Shown piece by piece: positions 42,551-54,811 of a stretch of 64,000 nucleotides of DNA (position 1 is the stretch's first letter; each line of letters begins with the position of its first letter). The notes under the pieces are model-generated. The model saw only the letters and a list, made by a program, of their open reading frames with translations, was not told the origin of the DNA and searched no databases. The DNA is taken from NCBI GenBank assembly GCA_029721435.1, contig CM056573.1:95182947-95246946 (forward strand), written 5' to 3'. The position numbers were made by a program, and so were the translations under genes. Source of the stretch: Gymnothorax reevesii. Its lineage: Eukaryota > Chordata > Actinopteri > Anguilliformes > Muraenidae.

Positions 42551-44559
42551 CTGTTTAGAGAGGAAATCATGTTCTCGGATGAGGGCAAAAGCCCTGTATC
42601 TTATGTTTAGAAACTTTGCAGAGGTTGAGTATGGACATCCAACATTATAGCATTACTTGTATGTATTAAAAGAATGATCAGCATGATAGGCAACCTTTTG
42701 AACCATAAAAATAGCAAAAATACTTTCAATTGATAAAATCTTTACAATAATAAAAAAGGAGAAAACAGCAACCATTTTAAATAAACTTTTCTGCCCAGCC
42801 TTGTTTTTAATGCATAGAGGTGATAGTTCAGTGCCTTCAGAAAGGATTGAATGCAATCTTGTGTAACCTGATGATAAATCCTTCATTGGGACTGCAGTGC
42901 TACAATGATGTGCTGTCTTTTCACTTGTTTTCCTTTCACTGTTGAGCATGTCATTCTTTTCCCAAGAACTAAGCTAGGACTATGTTGTCCTTATTTACTC
43001 AAGGCAATTTATAGGATATTCGTACTGCATGACCTGAGTAGAGTGTGGCAGTGACAGTGTGTGGACCAACTGTGCTGTATCAGCACCCATTTTGCGGGAA
43101 CCAACCCAAAGGAGATGGGATTGACTGCCTGGGTCAGGAGAGAGCAGGAGGAGATAAGAGCAGGAGGAGGGGACCTTGGTGGTTTGTCTGTTCCTGGGCA
43201 CTCAGCGGAGGCCTGCTGATAAAGCTGCGCTCTTATTATTTATATCCCTTAGAACTGGACAGAATTGAGAAGATTAAATCCTGTGATGTTTACAGTGTCT
43301 AAACACATGTATAGATTTGGAGCGCGGTCGGGGGGGGGGGGGGGGGGGGGGTGAATAAAGTGTGTGCAGATGCAGATATGTTGATATTCACATTGCTTTC
43401 ATTTGTCACACCATTAATTTGGCCAGATTTTCTGACCAAAATGCCACTCACTCATCTCAGTGTTTTGCTAATGTGGCATAGTGTCATATTCATGTCTCAA
43501 TCTATGCCTTATAGTACAATTTTTCTTTTGTAAGGGTATTCAAATATCAAATTTAATGTTTCTCTCGCAGTCTGTATTGGGTTTGATTTCAGTTCTGAAG
43601 TAATTTTCTTTTAAAAAATAATCCCCACAGTCTCCAGAAAGCCTGTCATTGTACATTCATGAGTACAGGAGCGCCCGGAAAATCTCTTATCTGGGAAACA
43701 GTGCAGTGTGAAAGAGGGAGGCCAGATACAAACAATTTCCTGCAAACACCAATGGCGAAGCAGATCAGATACTGAGAGACGTATGCAGGAAATTAAAGGC
43801 TTCTATGCCTGATTTCGAGAAACGCTGTAAGATTCCATGTGTACATTTTTCCCAAATGCATAGAACAAGAGAAAGGTGAAGTCCCACTAAGGGCGTTTTC
43901 TGGCCCAAACAACTGATTTGAAAATAATTTTTACCGTATGTTATATGCTATATTACTGGAAAAAACAAGAAGAATTAAGTGAGAGCCAAACAAACACAAT
44001 ACAATTCATATCAACACACCCCATTTTAGGGTTTACAATGGTCAGTTGATGGAAGTGTTCAGATGAAGATGTTACTGGTGTCAAAACATCCTGGTTTTTT
44101 CAATGAATGTTAGCCATACCCTAGGGCAAATTTCAGCTAATTCCCTTAGTGTGCCATGGCCTGGAACTTTGTCAAAATGTATTGTCATTTAAACACATGG
44201 CTGTTGGTAATATCCATTTCAGAACACATGTTTTGAGATCTTCCTATCTCGGCAGTATGACATCAATTTCAACAAAGTTTTTTTTTTTAATTCATTAGGA
44301 AAATATATCAGCTTCAATGTGCATTGATATGCACATGATTATAATCACTGGTGACACTTTGTGGGGCCCCAGAATGCATGGCCCCTCCCAAAAATTAAAA
44401 AATGTAATTTTTTGTCATTAAGAGAATTTATATCACTGGTTTCTCTGGTGGATTCATGAACCCCATGGGGTGGTTTAACAATGCTGAAAATTATACTGAA
44501 TTTGGTGGTTTGGGCAAGGAAATGCCGTTAATGGGACTATACTTTTACTCCTCCAAGAG
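42551..44559. other. Spacer with a 22-base G run; no gene recognised
   Basis: A homopolymer of 22 G occupies 43330-43351. 43640-43830 is complex DNA without repeats. No coding motif was found on either strand. Confidence 0.4.
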
Positions 44560-44929
44560 TCCCCGTTTTATCATGGTAGAGGACTTAACCTCACTCCAAA
44601 GATCTTGGAGGAGTTCATTCAGGAGCATTAGCTACAGGTAGAATCTTCCGTAGCAAATTGGTTGCAGGTGAGGGGCCAGACAAAATGCAATTCTGAAGAC
44701 CCCAATTAATTGGTGTTTGGGAGTTGAAAAGAACCTTGCCAAGAATAGGGACATTGGCGCCACCTCCTGGAGGCAGGCCTGGATGGGGGGCTTGTAGGTG
44801 AGCACCTGGTGCCTGGGTATTTCCAGGGATCTGGCTTGGCTCAGTTCGAAGTGATGACGCGGGATCACCATTCGTGGGTTGAGAATATGGGTCGGGTACA
44901 ATGCAGACTGGGTAGCACGTGGAGATCCT

Positions 44930-45300
44930 CGCGTTCTGGGCCCCAGTCATGGAAACTGGCTGTCGGGACATGGAATGTCACGTTGCTGATGGAGAAGGAG
45001 GCAGAGCTCCTGCGGGAAGTTGAGTGGTACAAGCTAGACATCGTCCGACTTACCTCCAAAGGCAGCATTGGCTCTGGAACCAAACTCCATGATAGGGGTT
45101 GGACTTTCTCTTTTTCTGGTTTTTCTCAAGGCAAAAGGTGGCGGGCGAGCATTTGGGTACTTTTGTCTCTATGGCTAGGTGTCACTATATTGGAGTGCAC
45201 ACCAGAGAACAAGAGTGTTTCTGAAATGTGTTTGCTGGTTGCAGATGGGAATGCTCTGACTGTTGTCTGTGTTTATGCACCTAACTGCAATTTAGAGTAG
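44930..45300 (+). pseudogene. LINE endonuclease remnant
   Basis: The frame shows LAVGTWNVTLLMEKEAELLR, IVRLTSKGSIGSGTKL and ALTVVCVYAPN, the first third of an RTE-type APE endonuclease, and stops at 45300 with TAG. The GDFN and DHH motifs lie further downstream in other frames ('actgatcactacctgg' at about 45661). Inactive. Confidence 0.75.
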
Positions 45301-46434
45301 CCAACCCTCTTGGAGTCTCTGGATAGGATCCTGGAAATGGCTCCGACTGGGGATTCCATGGACTTGGAGGGTTCAGTGCTCAGGTGGTCAATGACAGAGA
45401 CAAATTATAGGGAGTGATTGGGAGAAATGGCCTCCTTGAACTGAACTCAAGTGCTGTTTTGTTATTGGATTTCTGTGCTGGTCATGGTTTATCCATATGA
45501 AACACCATGCTCAAGCATAAGGGTGTTCTGTTGTGTACTTTTGTGTACTTAGTACCAGAACACCCCAAGCCAAAGGGTGATGATAGATTTTTTTAATCAT
45601 ATCATCTGATCTACAACTACATGTCTTGGACTCTCGAGTTAAGGGAGTGGCAGAGCTGTCAACTGATCACTACCTGGTGATGAGTTCGATCAGATGGCAG
45701 GGATGGTTGCCAGACAGACTTTTTATACCTGAACTTGTAAGGGTTGATCATGAACATTTAGTTGGGGCCCCTGTCTGAATGATTTTCAAACACCAACCTC
45801 TGGAAGAGCTTTTTTTGCTGAATCCTAAGGGAGGCTGGGAACGCGCAGTCCAAGAGAACCCAGTGCAAAGTTTACATGTGGAAACAGTTACCATAAGTTG
45901 TGGTCTGAAGGTTGTCAGTGCCTTTCGTGGTGGCAGCTCAAGGATGCATTGCTGGACATGAGTAGTGAGGGAAGAAGAAGGTGGTCTTTTGAGCGTGGTT
46001 TGCCCAGAAGACTCTCGATTTGGCAGGCTGGTATTGGCAGACTAGAAGGACCGCTGCAGCTGTGGTCACAAAAGAATAAACTAGGAAATGCGAGTCCGGG
46101 TAGGCTATATAAAAGGACTTTCAATTGAAAGGGGTTCTCCTGGGTTTTTTTCAGCTGGGGTGGGGAACGGTTGACCTCAATGGGGGATATAATTTGGCAA
46201 TGGAAGGATTACGTTGAGGAACTCCTGAATCCAGCATACATTCCCTTCAAGGAGGAGGCAGGGATAGAGGACTCAGGTGGGTCATTGTCACCGCCCTGGT
46301 AGAAATCACTGTGGTGTTCAAAATGTGCCGCAGTGCCAAGTCATCAATGGAGGATATGATGCTGATGGCTTTGGATATTGTTAGTCCATCGTGGCTGATT
46401 CATCTGTTTAGCATTGCATGGATGTTGACTAGAG

Positions 46435-46635
46435 CAGTGTTTCCCAAACCTCTCATGGAGCCCCACCTGTTCGGCAAGGTTTAGATTTCTCCCTGCTCCA
46501 GCACAGGTGATTATAATGATCAGCTCATTAAAGCTGATTAATGAACCTGCTCATTTGAATGACTTGTGCTGGAGCAGGGAGAGATCTAAACCATGGAGGA
46601 CAGCTGGACATTCAGGAAAGGTTTGGGAAGCACTG
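46435..46635. mobile_element. Non-autonomous hAT element
   Basis: 201 bp with ends CAGTGTTTCCCAAACCT and AGGTTTGGGAAGCACTG. A second inverted pair (CTCCCTGCTCCAGCACAGG... / ...TGTGCTGGAGCAGGGAGAG) lies inside. Flanked by 8-mers GACTAGAG and GTCTAGAG with one mismatch (46427-46434 and 46636-46643), as expected for hAT. It interrupts the decayed LINE. Confidence 0.88.
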
Positions 46636-47430
46636 GTCTAGAGTGCCCTAGCACTACCATATGGGGATAGATCCCCATTCTCAAAAATGCTCCAACTCGA
46701 GAGAGATAAAACTGCTCAGTCTCACAGGGAAACCTTGCGTAAGGGTACGTGAAGGGATACTCCGTCCAATTGTCAAACCTGGGATCCTGAAGGAGTAATG
46801 CGGGTTCCGCCCTGGCCACGGAACAGTGAACCAGATTTTTACCCTTCTACAAATTCTGGAGAGGTCATAGAAGCTTGCCCACTCTGTCTACATGCGTTTA
46901 GCAGGCATGGAGAATGCTAATCACCACGTCCCATAATGTGTCCTATAGTGGGGTTCTGCAGGAGTATGGGTTTCTGGGGCTGTTGTTGCAAGCCATCCAA
47001 TCCCTGTACATTCAAGGCCAGAGTTGAGTCTGCATTCACACCACTAAATTGGACTTGTTTCCAGCTGGTGTTGGACTCCACCAAGGGTATGCCTAGTCAC
47101 TAATATTGTTCATGATTTTCATTTGGTTTGGTTAAGGTTTGGAGGGCCTCCAGTTTGCTGATCTTGGGGTTGCAGCTCTGTTTTTGCAGGTGATGTGGTC
47201 CTGTTAGTTTCACGGGGCTGTAACCTCCAGCATGTTCTTGAGTGGTTTGCAGCCAAATGTGAAGTGGTTTGGATGAGGATCAGCACCCCCAGCTCTGTGG
47301 ATATGGTTCTCTGCTGGAAAAAGATGCATTGACCCCTCCATTTTGGGGGAGGGTTGTTGCTGCAAGTTGAGGAGTTCAGTAGCTTTGTAGTCTTGATTTC
47401 AAGTGAGGATAGGGTGGAGTGGAAATAGAC

Positions 47431-49036
47431 ATGCAGCAGTGTCAATAATGTAGATGTTGCAGATTAGGTTTCTTTTTCCCACCTCCCTGCCTACTAAATT
47501 GTCATAGGGACAGAATAAACTATTCACATGCGCCCTAATTTTTCGGCGGTGCTGTTTGACCAGTGGCGGTCCATCAGAAGGAACAAAGGGCCAGCAATAA
47601 CCTCACCTTTCACAGCTTAATAACCTAAAACTCTCGCAGTTTACTTCTATCGATTAGCAACAGTTGCTCAGACTAATTGGTAGAACTGACAAGAGTCTAA
47701 TTTATTTTTGAAAGCCTTGTTATACATTGCACCAAAAAATTATAAGACGTTTTCTTCTGCACATAAATGACTACGTAAAGTATCAATATGTCTTTATAGT
47801 TTCTGCGCTCATGTACCTCCTTACACAGCACAGATTTGCAGAAATTAGTTTTCGAGGCTTATTGAGCAATTTGCCAGGAGAATTCGTTCTGTAGTCTGAA
47901 TAATGAAGGCTTAAGGGTGTTGTTAGGTACGAAGCACAGCTGAGTGATGGCGAACATAATTGCAGCAAAGTCAGTGAAAGTTTCAGATTTTTTGCATTTA
48001 CCTTTCCATCCTGACAATGTTGTATCAATTATATAAATGTTGGCAATAGCTATTAATTTTTTCATTATCATTTCTTGTTATGAAAAATGGATTGGTCTTG
48101 GTCGTTCAATCGATGAATTGTTTGATTGTTAATCAGGCGAACTTGAATGAGAACAGCGAGAGGACAGTCGAGTGGTAAAGAGTAAGGTTACCGAAGCCCC
48201 TCTGAACATGTGACTGAACACCGCTGTGTTTGACGTTATATACAGGCAGGTGTTTGCTGATCAAGAGTGTGTTTGTAGCTTGGTTTCAGTTTTGGCAGCA
48301 TAGTCCAATGTGTTTTTGCTGGTTTAGGTGCATGTCTCTTTGCCATCGGGTTTTGCCACAATTGTGAATACAGCTGGCTTTCCTCCTGGCAGCAAATGAT
48401 TTTTTTAAGTGCAACTTTGTCTTAGTTCAGCAAATGGGCTGTGGGCTCGTGGGTCTTGCTACCCCCCTCCGTGCTGGGAAGCTTCTTCTCTGATCTCTGG
48501 CACTTGTAGGCCAAACTGTCCTCTTTGATGGGTGCCATTTTTTGAATTCTTGACGACTACTTTGCGGTGTAACTGCTATTCTGTATGTACCCCAGCGAAC
48601 TACCATCAATGTTCTTAAACTGATTAAGTTTTGATGATTCTTTTCTTTTTGTGTGTTCATACTGCCAGTGGTTTGGCACTGCAGCTTTGTCTGCATTTGC
48701 TCCAGTCGATGGAAACAATGCTGTCCATCTCAGATATTTGGAATACCACTAGAGTTTGTTTAATATCATACACAGTGTGTTTTCTTTTCTTTTTCAACAT
48801 GCATAAAACTGACAGATCAGTTCATACCGTCCTATACAGTGATATAAATTTGAATTCTTTTCGTGCGTCCTGTGTTTCATTTTTTCAGCTCATGATTTCC
48901 ATTGGTGTTTGTATTTTTTTTTTTTTTTACAGTTTCTCTGTTTATTCTCCTCCTTTTGGTCAACTGTGTGCGCGCGTGTGGGTGTATGTGTGCATGTGCG
49001 TGTGTGTGTGTGTGCTTGTGTCCGTGTGTGTGGGTA
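47431..49036. other. Spacer with a TG-rich microsatellite; no gene recognised
   Basis: An imperfect (TG)n tract lies at about 48966-49034, next to the Tc1 fragment. Minus-strand frames at 47783-48071 and 48427-48696 look fortuitous: I see no family motif. Confidence 0.35.
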
Positions 49037-49560
49037 AGATGTACAAACCCCAATTCCGATGAAGTTGTGACATGGTGTAAAATATGAATAAAAACAGAAT
49101 ACGCTGATTTGCTAATCCTTTTTGACCTATATTCAATTGAGTTCACCACAAAGACAAGATATTTAATGTTCAAGCTGATAAACTTGTAAAACTGATAAAT
49201 GACATTTCTCGACGTGCAATTGCAAGGAATTTAGGGATTTTGTCATCTACAGTCCATGATATCATCAAAAGATTCAGAGAATCCGTAGAAATCTCAACAA
49301 GTAAGCGGCAAGGCCGAAAACCAACATTGAATGCCGGTAACCATTGGTCCCTCAGGCAGCAGTGCATTAAAAACCAACATCATTCTGTAAAGGATAATAC
49401 CATGTGGGCTCAGGGAATACTTTGGAAAACCATTGTCAGTTAACACAGTTCGTCGATACATCCGCAAGTGCAGGTTAAAACTCTACCATCCAAAGTGAAA
49501 GCCATATATGAATAACACCCAGTAACGCCTCGGGCTTCTCTGGGCAACCATTAGACATAC
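49037..49560 (+). mobile_element. Truncated Tc1-like element
   Basis: Begins at the TA at 49039 with TACAAACCCCAATTCCGATG and follows the same 5' spacer as the element at 8101. An internal deletion at about 49190-49210 joins the spacer directly to the HTH region (RRAIARNLGI-type block). Coding sequence continues with KRFRESVEISTSKRQGRKPT to about 49555, where similarity ends. A frameshift at about 49430 and an in-frame stop make it inactive. The 3' half is missing. Confidence 0.8.
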
Positions 49561-50270
49561 ATTAGATCATTGAATATTTTTATTGAATTTGGTGGTAATG
49601 CTGCATACTTTCTCTTGATGTAACGGAAAATATCTTGCTTTTTTTTTGTCAAGATTTATGGGAAAAATTGTGACCAATCAAATGTCCAAATTGGCCATTT
49701 TGATTAGCTATAGCAGCCTTTCTCAGCATCTGAACATCACCGATAATGCGGTCAAAGAAAAAGCTCACAGATGGGAGAAAAAGTAGAGCAGAAGATGAGA
49801 AAAGGGTCAACCGGCCAAAAGTTGTGGACCATTTTTGTCTCATTGTGCAATGTGCAGCACAATGACTTTTTTTGGGCAAGAAATGTCACTGATTTATTGT
49901 CTCAAACTGGCCCATTTCGCAAAAATGCAAGACAGTTGGCAACTGGATGTGAGTAGCTAGCTAGCACCTAGTTTTTGTTCAAAGATAGAGTCAACACTGA
50001 AGTAGTCATGTTTCATTTACAAGAAACCATTTAATATTGCAAAAATTTGAGTTTTGCTGTGGTATAACTTAGGGAGGGATCAGAAAACAGTTATTCAAAA
50101 AATTCTCAATTCTCAATTCTCAATTCACCTCAATTTCTCAATTGTTCAGTATTGTTAAGCTTCATAAGAAATGTTTGAAACATAAATTACAGTTGTTAAG
50201 AAGTCATTTTCAGAAACCTAACCAAAAGTATTTGGATACAAAATAGAAAAAATTTTTTATTTATTTATTT
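49561..50270. other. Spacer with a short CTCAATT tandem repeat
   Basis: (TCTCAAT)n occurs at about 50100-50145. No gene recognised. Confidence 0.4.
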
Positions 50271-50274
50271 AAAA

Positions 50275-50752
50275 AAAATTTAAAAATTGCCATCTCCAAT
50301 CCCACCCGAACCTGGAATGCCCAAATGGTGAACTATGTACAAGTCTTGCTCGTATGCGACCCCTTGCTGCCAACTCAGGATAGTGAGGACAGTTCCTGGC
50401 TCTCCTCCAAAGCACGTGCCCGTCAGCCACTGCTTCTTATACACTCATTGGTTGAATCTTCGCAAGTTCAGAACGAGGGCGGAGGATACCCAGACATGAA
50501 CAAACCCAGAATCTTCCTGACGAGTGCCCGTCTGGCCAACAGGAGGCGCTTGGGCAACGAACAAAGCTGATTATTTATATCCCCATACCCGGCAGTCCCT
50601 TCCCAATTTGAATCCCTGTAGCGCGATAGCCAATTGTGCGCTACGCTGAAAAAGCTGCTGACTGGTACGGCCGCGGCTCGAACCCACGACGTAATAGTCA
50701 CTTCTGCACTGCAACGCAGTGCCTTAACCGAGTGAACTATCCGGCTGCTGAA
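50275..50752 (-). repeat. Probable tRNA-derived SINE
   Basis: The right-hand 75 bases (50671-50745, minus strand) resemble a tRNA: a GCCGG start, an A-box-like TAGTTCACTCGG, and a B box GGGTTCGAGCC. This would be an internal polymerase III promoter. A longer body follows to the left, ending near an A/T-rich tract at about 50240-50285. The body resembles a repeat known from several fish, but I cannot name the family. A functional tRNA is unlikely because the anticodon stem does not pair well. Confidence 0.5.
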
Positions 50753-50833
50753 AAATTATTTTATGAATATGACATTGTAGTGGTTTCCATTCAGACATGT
50801 TTTCGTATTTTTGAGGCCCCCTTATCTACTATA

Positions 50834-50971
50834 CTCTTCCAAAAAAGAAACTATACATTGTTTTTAGGATCAATTTATTACACATGAAATGTTTTGACAA
50901 ATGTAGAAAACATATTGAAAAGAAAGTGTAATCAATAATTCAATATTTGTATAGTTTCTTTTTTGGAAGAG
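50834..50971. mobile_element. TA-flanked palindromic MITE
   Basis: 138 bp starting CTCTTCCAAAAAAGAAACTA and ending with its inverse (…TAGTTTCTTTTTTGGAAGAG), flanked by TA at 50832-50833 and 50972-50973. The TA duplication and size fit a Tc1/mariner-type MITE. No coding capacity. Confidence 0.85.
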
Positions 50972-50973
50972 TA

Positions 50974-51989
50974 TAATAATTGGAGAGAAGCAGAAGCTTG
51001 AGAGAATTATCAGACTTTTTTCCAGCTCATGATGATACAATGACCTAAAGCCCGGAGTAGTCTTTACATGAAAATAATGCGAAATACAAGCATTCCAAAC
51101 TGCTTTTTTATGAGGACGTCCTTCCAATCACATAACACTGGTTATCTCTTATCTTTTTCCCTTCCCCTGTTGGTTGGCATGTTCTCTATTGAATTTTCTG
51201 GAAAATATTGGTGGCACGCAGGTATTTTGCCCATAAAAAAGAAAGAAAAATAAATTAAAAATAGAAAAAATACATTTAAAAATAGGATACAAATTGATAT
51301 GTAAATTGCTCAACTGATTATGTTTCCGGTAACAAATACAGTGCATGCCAGGAAAAAACTGCACGGACAGTCGGACACTATCTGTCACTCCCGCCAATTC
51401 TCTTACGGGCACTATTTTTTTTTTTCCACTCGTGCCATAGGTTTGGCAGGCATGTTTTTCACTTACTGGCTCCCATTATACTTTAGCTTTAACTGTGCAT
51501 ATATATGCACCCCATTTTATTTCTTCTTTGCTTCATAAGTATACTCATATTGTGCATGTAATGGTACCTGCTAGGGCTAAGCCACCTATTCCATTCTTCA
51601 CCTCTCCTTGTGTCCTGTCCTATCCTTGGCATGTAGACTGCCTTTAGTATGTTGCAAAGAGTATAGCCTATTGTTCATACATGTATTTCATCTTGTTAAC
51701 CTCGATGATCAGTAATCACGGTTACTAGCACAAGTACTTAGCTGAAAAAGGTGGATTTGCTTTAACTACTGCCTCAAAGCTGACATCCATCCATCCTCAC
51801 CCAGTCCCATAATGAAGCAAGTTAACAATTAATGTTAAATGTTATTAATGTTATTAATGGTCTTTTAAGAAAGAGGAGGGAGTGAGATTTTCCATCGTTA
51901 GGACTCTAGAAAATCATTTTCGTTCAGATATATTGAGTGATACAGACCCTGAAGTTTTTTTTTGTTGTTGTTGTTGTTTTTTTTGGATG
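50974..51989. other. No recognisable feature
   Basis: AT-rich spacer. I found no repeat ends or coding motif. Confidence 0.45.
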
Positions 51990-52345
51990 GTAATAAAACT
52001 TTGTACATACCAAGCGGCAACCTGTGAGGCTGAAAAGTGAAGCAAATACGGTGCCAAAAACTGCAATTCCTCGAACGGCCACTTGAGGCTGGTTGCAGAA
52101 ACGAGTCAATCCCCATTGACCCCCATGTTAAAAAGCTCAATTTTACAGCAGAAATAAACATGTTCACAGCCTGGTCCAAAATACGGTTTTAGTCCCTATG
52201 GCTAATTTTTCCCTCCACAAAAACTGTGGGGGCAGTGAACTTTTTGTAATTTTTTGTAACTCTACTATTTAACGGCTTGAATTTCTGCATAATTAAGAGC
52301 GTGGCCCCGTTGAGTGACAGAACCTTAAATTACAGTCTCTGGGCG
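51990..52345 (+). repeat. Dispersed fish repeat (non-coding)
   Basis: The order 'caagcggcaacctgtgaggc', 'ccacttgaggctggttgc', 'gtcaatccccattgaccc', 'gcagaaataaacatgtt' and 'aattaagagcgtggcc' matches a repeat block that I recognise as very common in teleost DNA. It is often associated with the 'ttatacagtctatg' end that appears at 54160. No protein and no clear superfamily. Confidence 0.5.
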
Positions 52346-54087
52346 GGAGTCGGCTCATCCTGTTATGTTGTGGCTAGGTTAGAGCACAGGCCTATGTGGC
52401 CTCGGGCTGTAGAGTAGGAACGTCAAGCCCTACCGCTAACTACGGGCCTAACCTGGCTGTCTGAGGGAGGGGGGGTTACTACAGCTCAGCTAGCCTAGCC
52501 GCTAACCCTTGGCCTTTTCTAGTCGTCTGTGAGCCGTTATCCTACCTTGGCTCATACGAGTCACGGAACTTGATCCATCGGCCACATTTCTGACTGGAGA
52601 TTTTTTTTAAATCAAATATCAGGGTGATAATGTCTTGCTGTGTGGTTAAGAGTCTGTGGTCTATTTTGTAAGATGATGAAATACTAATATTATTTCATAT
52701 AAAATTTGCTGTGACACAAAGTAGCGTTAGTTTGTTCTCTAGCCAACTAGCCAGAGAATGATTACAGTAACCTCCCGTACGCCTGCCACAGTTATTACAC
52801 AAGCATGCAGCGAAGTAATGGCCGAACAGAAAAGTGTTTGAATTTAACGATAACATATTTTTGAACAAAAGCTGTCAGTCAGTTGTTGGAAAACCGTCAC
52901 AGTTTCCCTAACAGGTTGCCAACATAACTGGCAGGTCAGCTACATTAGAACCATGATAGCACGCTACCAATGACGGGGCTCCTTAGCTGGTTCTCCGGAG
53001 TATTTGGAAGGCTTGATCGGAGAATTCCGTGGTTATACACTCAGTATATTCACACAGCAGTACCATATAGAACTGCGTTCTCCACCGATGGATTTGTTCA
53101 ATTTCCAGTGCAATTACAGAACCTTATCATTGTAAATAAAAAGGTTAGCTAGCTATAATTTAACATATCCCACGTTATCTAGCAAGCTAGCTAGCAGTCG
53201 CTAAAAGTGTTTCTACTTCAAGTCCATCATTCACAAACTAGCTAACCACATTAACGCAACAATTAAGCCAGACGGCAACGAAAAAGTACTACTAACCAGT
53301 TACGTTTGGCAATATTCAGTGTCAATACGAGAAAAGACCTTTCCCCCTTGAAATTAACATTAATTTCACGACATGATAAGAAAAAAGTTGCGCGTTGCAG
53401 TGGTATCGTTAGCTAATATAAGATAAGCTGCGCAGTGGATGAAATATCCATGGAGTCTTCGAGCCAGACGCCCAGCTGTGTTAGTATTGATGAGCCTACA
53501 TATGCTGGCTACAGCAACCGATTAATTCAGCATTCAGCAAAGTCAAAATGTAGGGTGATAATACTTGTGATCAGAATGTGCGAGAGTGTAGCAGGAAAAT
53601 AAAGATCCGTCAGGTTTGTCAGTAAGGTTACGTAGTGCAATGTTATCATTTGGATGGCCATATTACCGTTAATGGGACCGGGGTAAGCTGCTTACAAGAG
53701 CTAAGACGAGCACCCACTCGCACTCTGGGGGGATTCTGATACTCAGTGAGCCAACCGCCTCAACTTCCCAGAAGTGTACAGCGTTCGTTGCGCTATTGCC
53801 TCACGGTTACGAACAACGTTCGTCCTGCAACCGCTTCACGAATATAAACAGCGTTCGACCCGCCACTGCAAGCGACTTGGCAGGATCCATTGCTTTACTG
53901 GGACACATATGACCTCGCATCTCGGCCTTAGCGAAGCAGGAAGCATCGAGCTGGTTGAGGTTTTCAGTCGAATATGGAAGCAGAAGCGAGCTTGGTAGCT
54001 GCAAGCTTGGAGGGCGTGTTTCAGCAATGGCTCGCCTTTATGCCCATTTTTGGATTATCCAGGAGGTAGGCGGAGTCAAGTAAGTGC
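52346..54087. other. No gene recognised
   Basis: About 1.7 kb of moderately AT-rich DNA between two parts of a dispersed repeat; it may be its interior. Contains GCTAGC-rich spots (about 53145-53200) but no coding motif. Confidence 0.35.
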
Positions 54088-54178
54088 CAAGATGGTGACC
54101 AAATTTGCTTCAAAATGGATATTCAGAAACCCATGGGTGACGTCACGGAGGCTACGTCCATGTTTTAGACAGTCAATG
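54088..54178. repeat. End of a dispersed repeat, used as Gypsy target
   Basis: 'gggtgacgtcacggaggcta' followed by 'gtccatgttttagacagtca' matches the right end of the MITE at 30031-30577. The Gmr1-like element is inserted immediately beside it. Confidence 0.6.
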
Positions 54179-54182
54179 GTAC

Positions 54183-54678
54183 TGTTATGGCCCCAATTTG
54201 TTATTACATTTATAACACAACAGCAACAGCAAGGGATGACAAACACAGTTTCAACAACTAAAACACATTTAATTTTTAACAAAGACAAAGACTAATAACA
54301 ACCTACAACTAAAGACCAAGATTGATAAATAAAAAAAAACAGAAATAATTACAGTCCCTTTTTGGTGGGGTGGCTTGGTGATGTCCTGGATGAAGAAAAT
54401 GCTCAAACACAGGCAAAGAAATCCACAAAAGAAACGTCACAGGTCTTGAACAGAATGGCAGGTCTGGTCATCTTCTTGCAATTTCTCCTACTACTTTACT
54501 GTCTCAGTTCTTTTCCTTATATACTCTTTTGCAGACCCCACCCACATTTAGACCTCTTTTTTTTAACTTTCTGAGACTTGCCCCAGACATGTCCAGGACA
54601 TGTCTAAACATGACTCCAGTCTGAGCTTAACAAAAAAAAGGTAAATACTGCCATCTAGTGGCCTATATTCACATTACA
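54183..54678 (-). repeat. 3' LTR of the Gmr1-like element
   Basis: 496 bp from TGTTATGGCCCC to TTCACATTACA. Compared with the other LTR it has one more A in an A-run near 54340 and a 15-bp insert (CTGAGCTTAACAAAA) at about 54622-54636. I saw no base substitution. Confidence 0.95.
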
Positions 54679-54692
54679 CCTCCATTCCAAAA
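54679..54692 (-). promoter_or_regulatory. Polypurine tract
   Basis: On the minus strand TTTTGGAATGGAGG lies directly against the LTR start TGTAATG. This purine run would prime plus-strand DNA synthesis. Confidence 0.6.
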
Positions 54693-54811
54693 GGGAAAAA
54701 TTTTGACTCATAAAGGCAAAATTTTTCTTTTCAATACAAAATGGTTAAGTGAACACTTGTCTATATATACATATCATACAATATTCAAACACATGATATA
54801 TATATACACAT

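Larger units (their letters stand above)
44560..47430 (+). mobile_element. Decayed RTE/Rex3-like LINE
   Basis: Shares ordered blocks with 35897-39259: the leader ('tttatcatggtagaggact'), 'cacctcctggaggcaggcc', 'gggacatggaatgtcacgtt', 'actgatcactacctggtgat', 'ggaggaggcagggatagagg', 'gcaggtgatgtggtcctgtt' and 'tgtgaagtggtttggatgag'. It is full of stops, frameshifts and small deletions and has lost its tail. A hAT MITE sits inside (46435-46635). Much older than the intact copy and from a diverged subfamily. Confidence 0.8.

Noticed and set aside
47783..48071. Overlapping minus-strand frames as a small protein
   Set aside because: No conserved motif, overlapping alternatives in two frames, and no start context or exon signals.
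48877..49173. Minus-strand frame with His/Thr repeats
   Set aside because: It translates the TG microsatellite and a Tc1 end; no protein family.
50671..50745. Functional tRNA gene
   Set aside because: A- and B-box-like sequences exist but the anticodon arm does not form properly; a SINE head is a better explanation.
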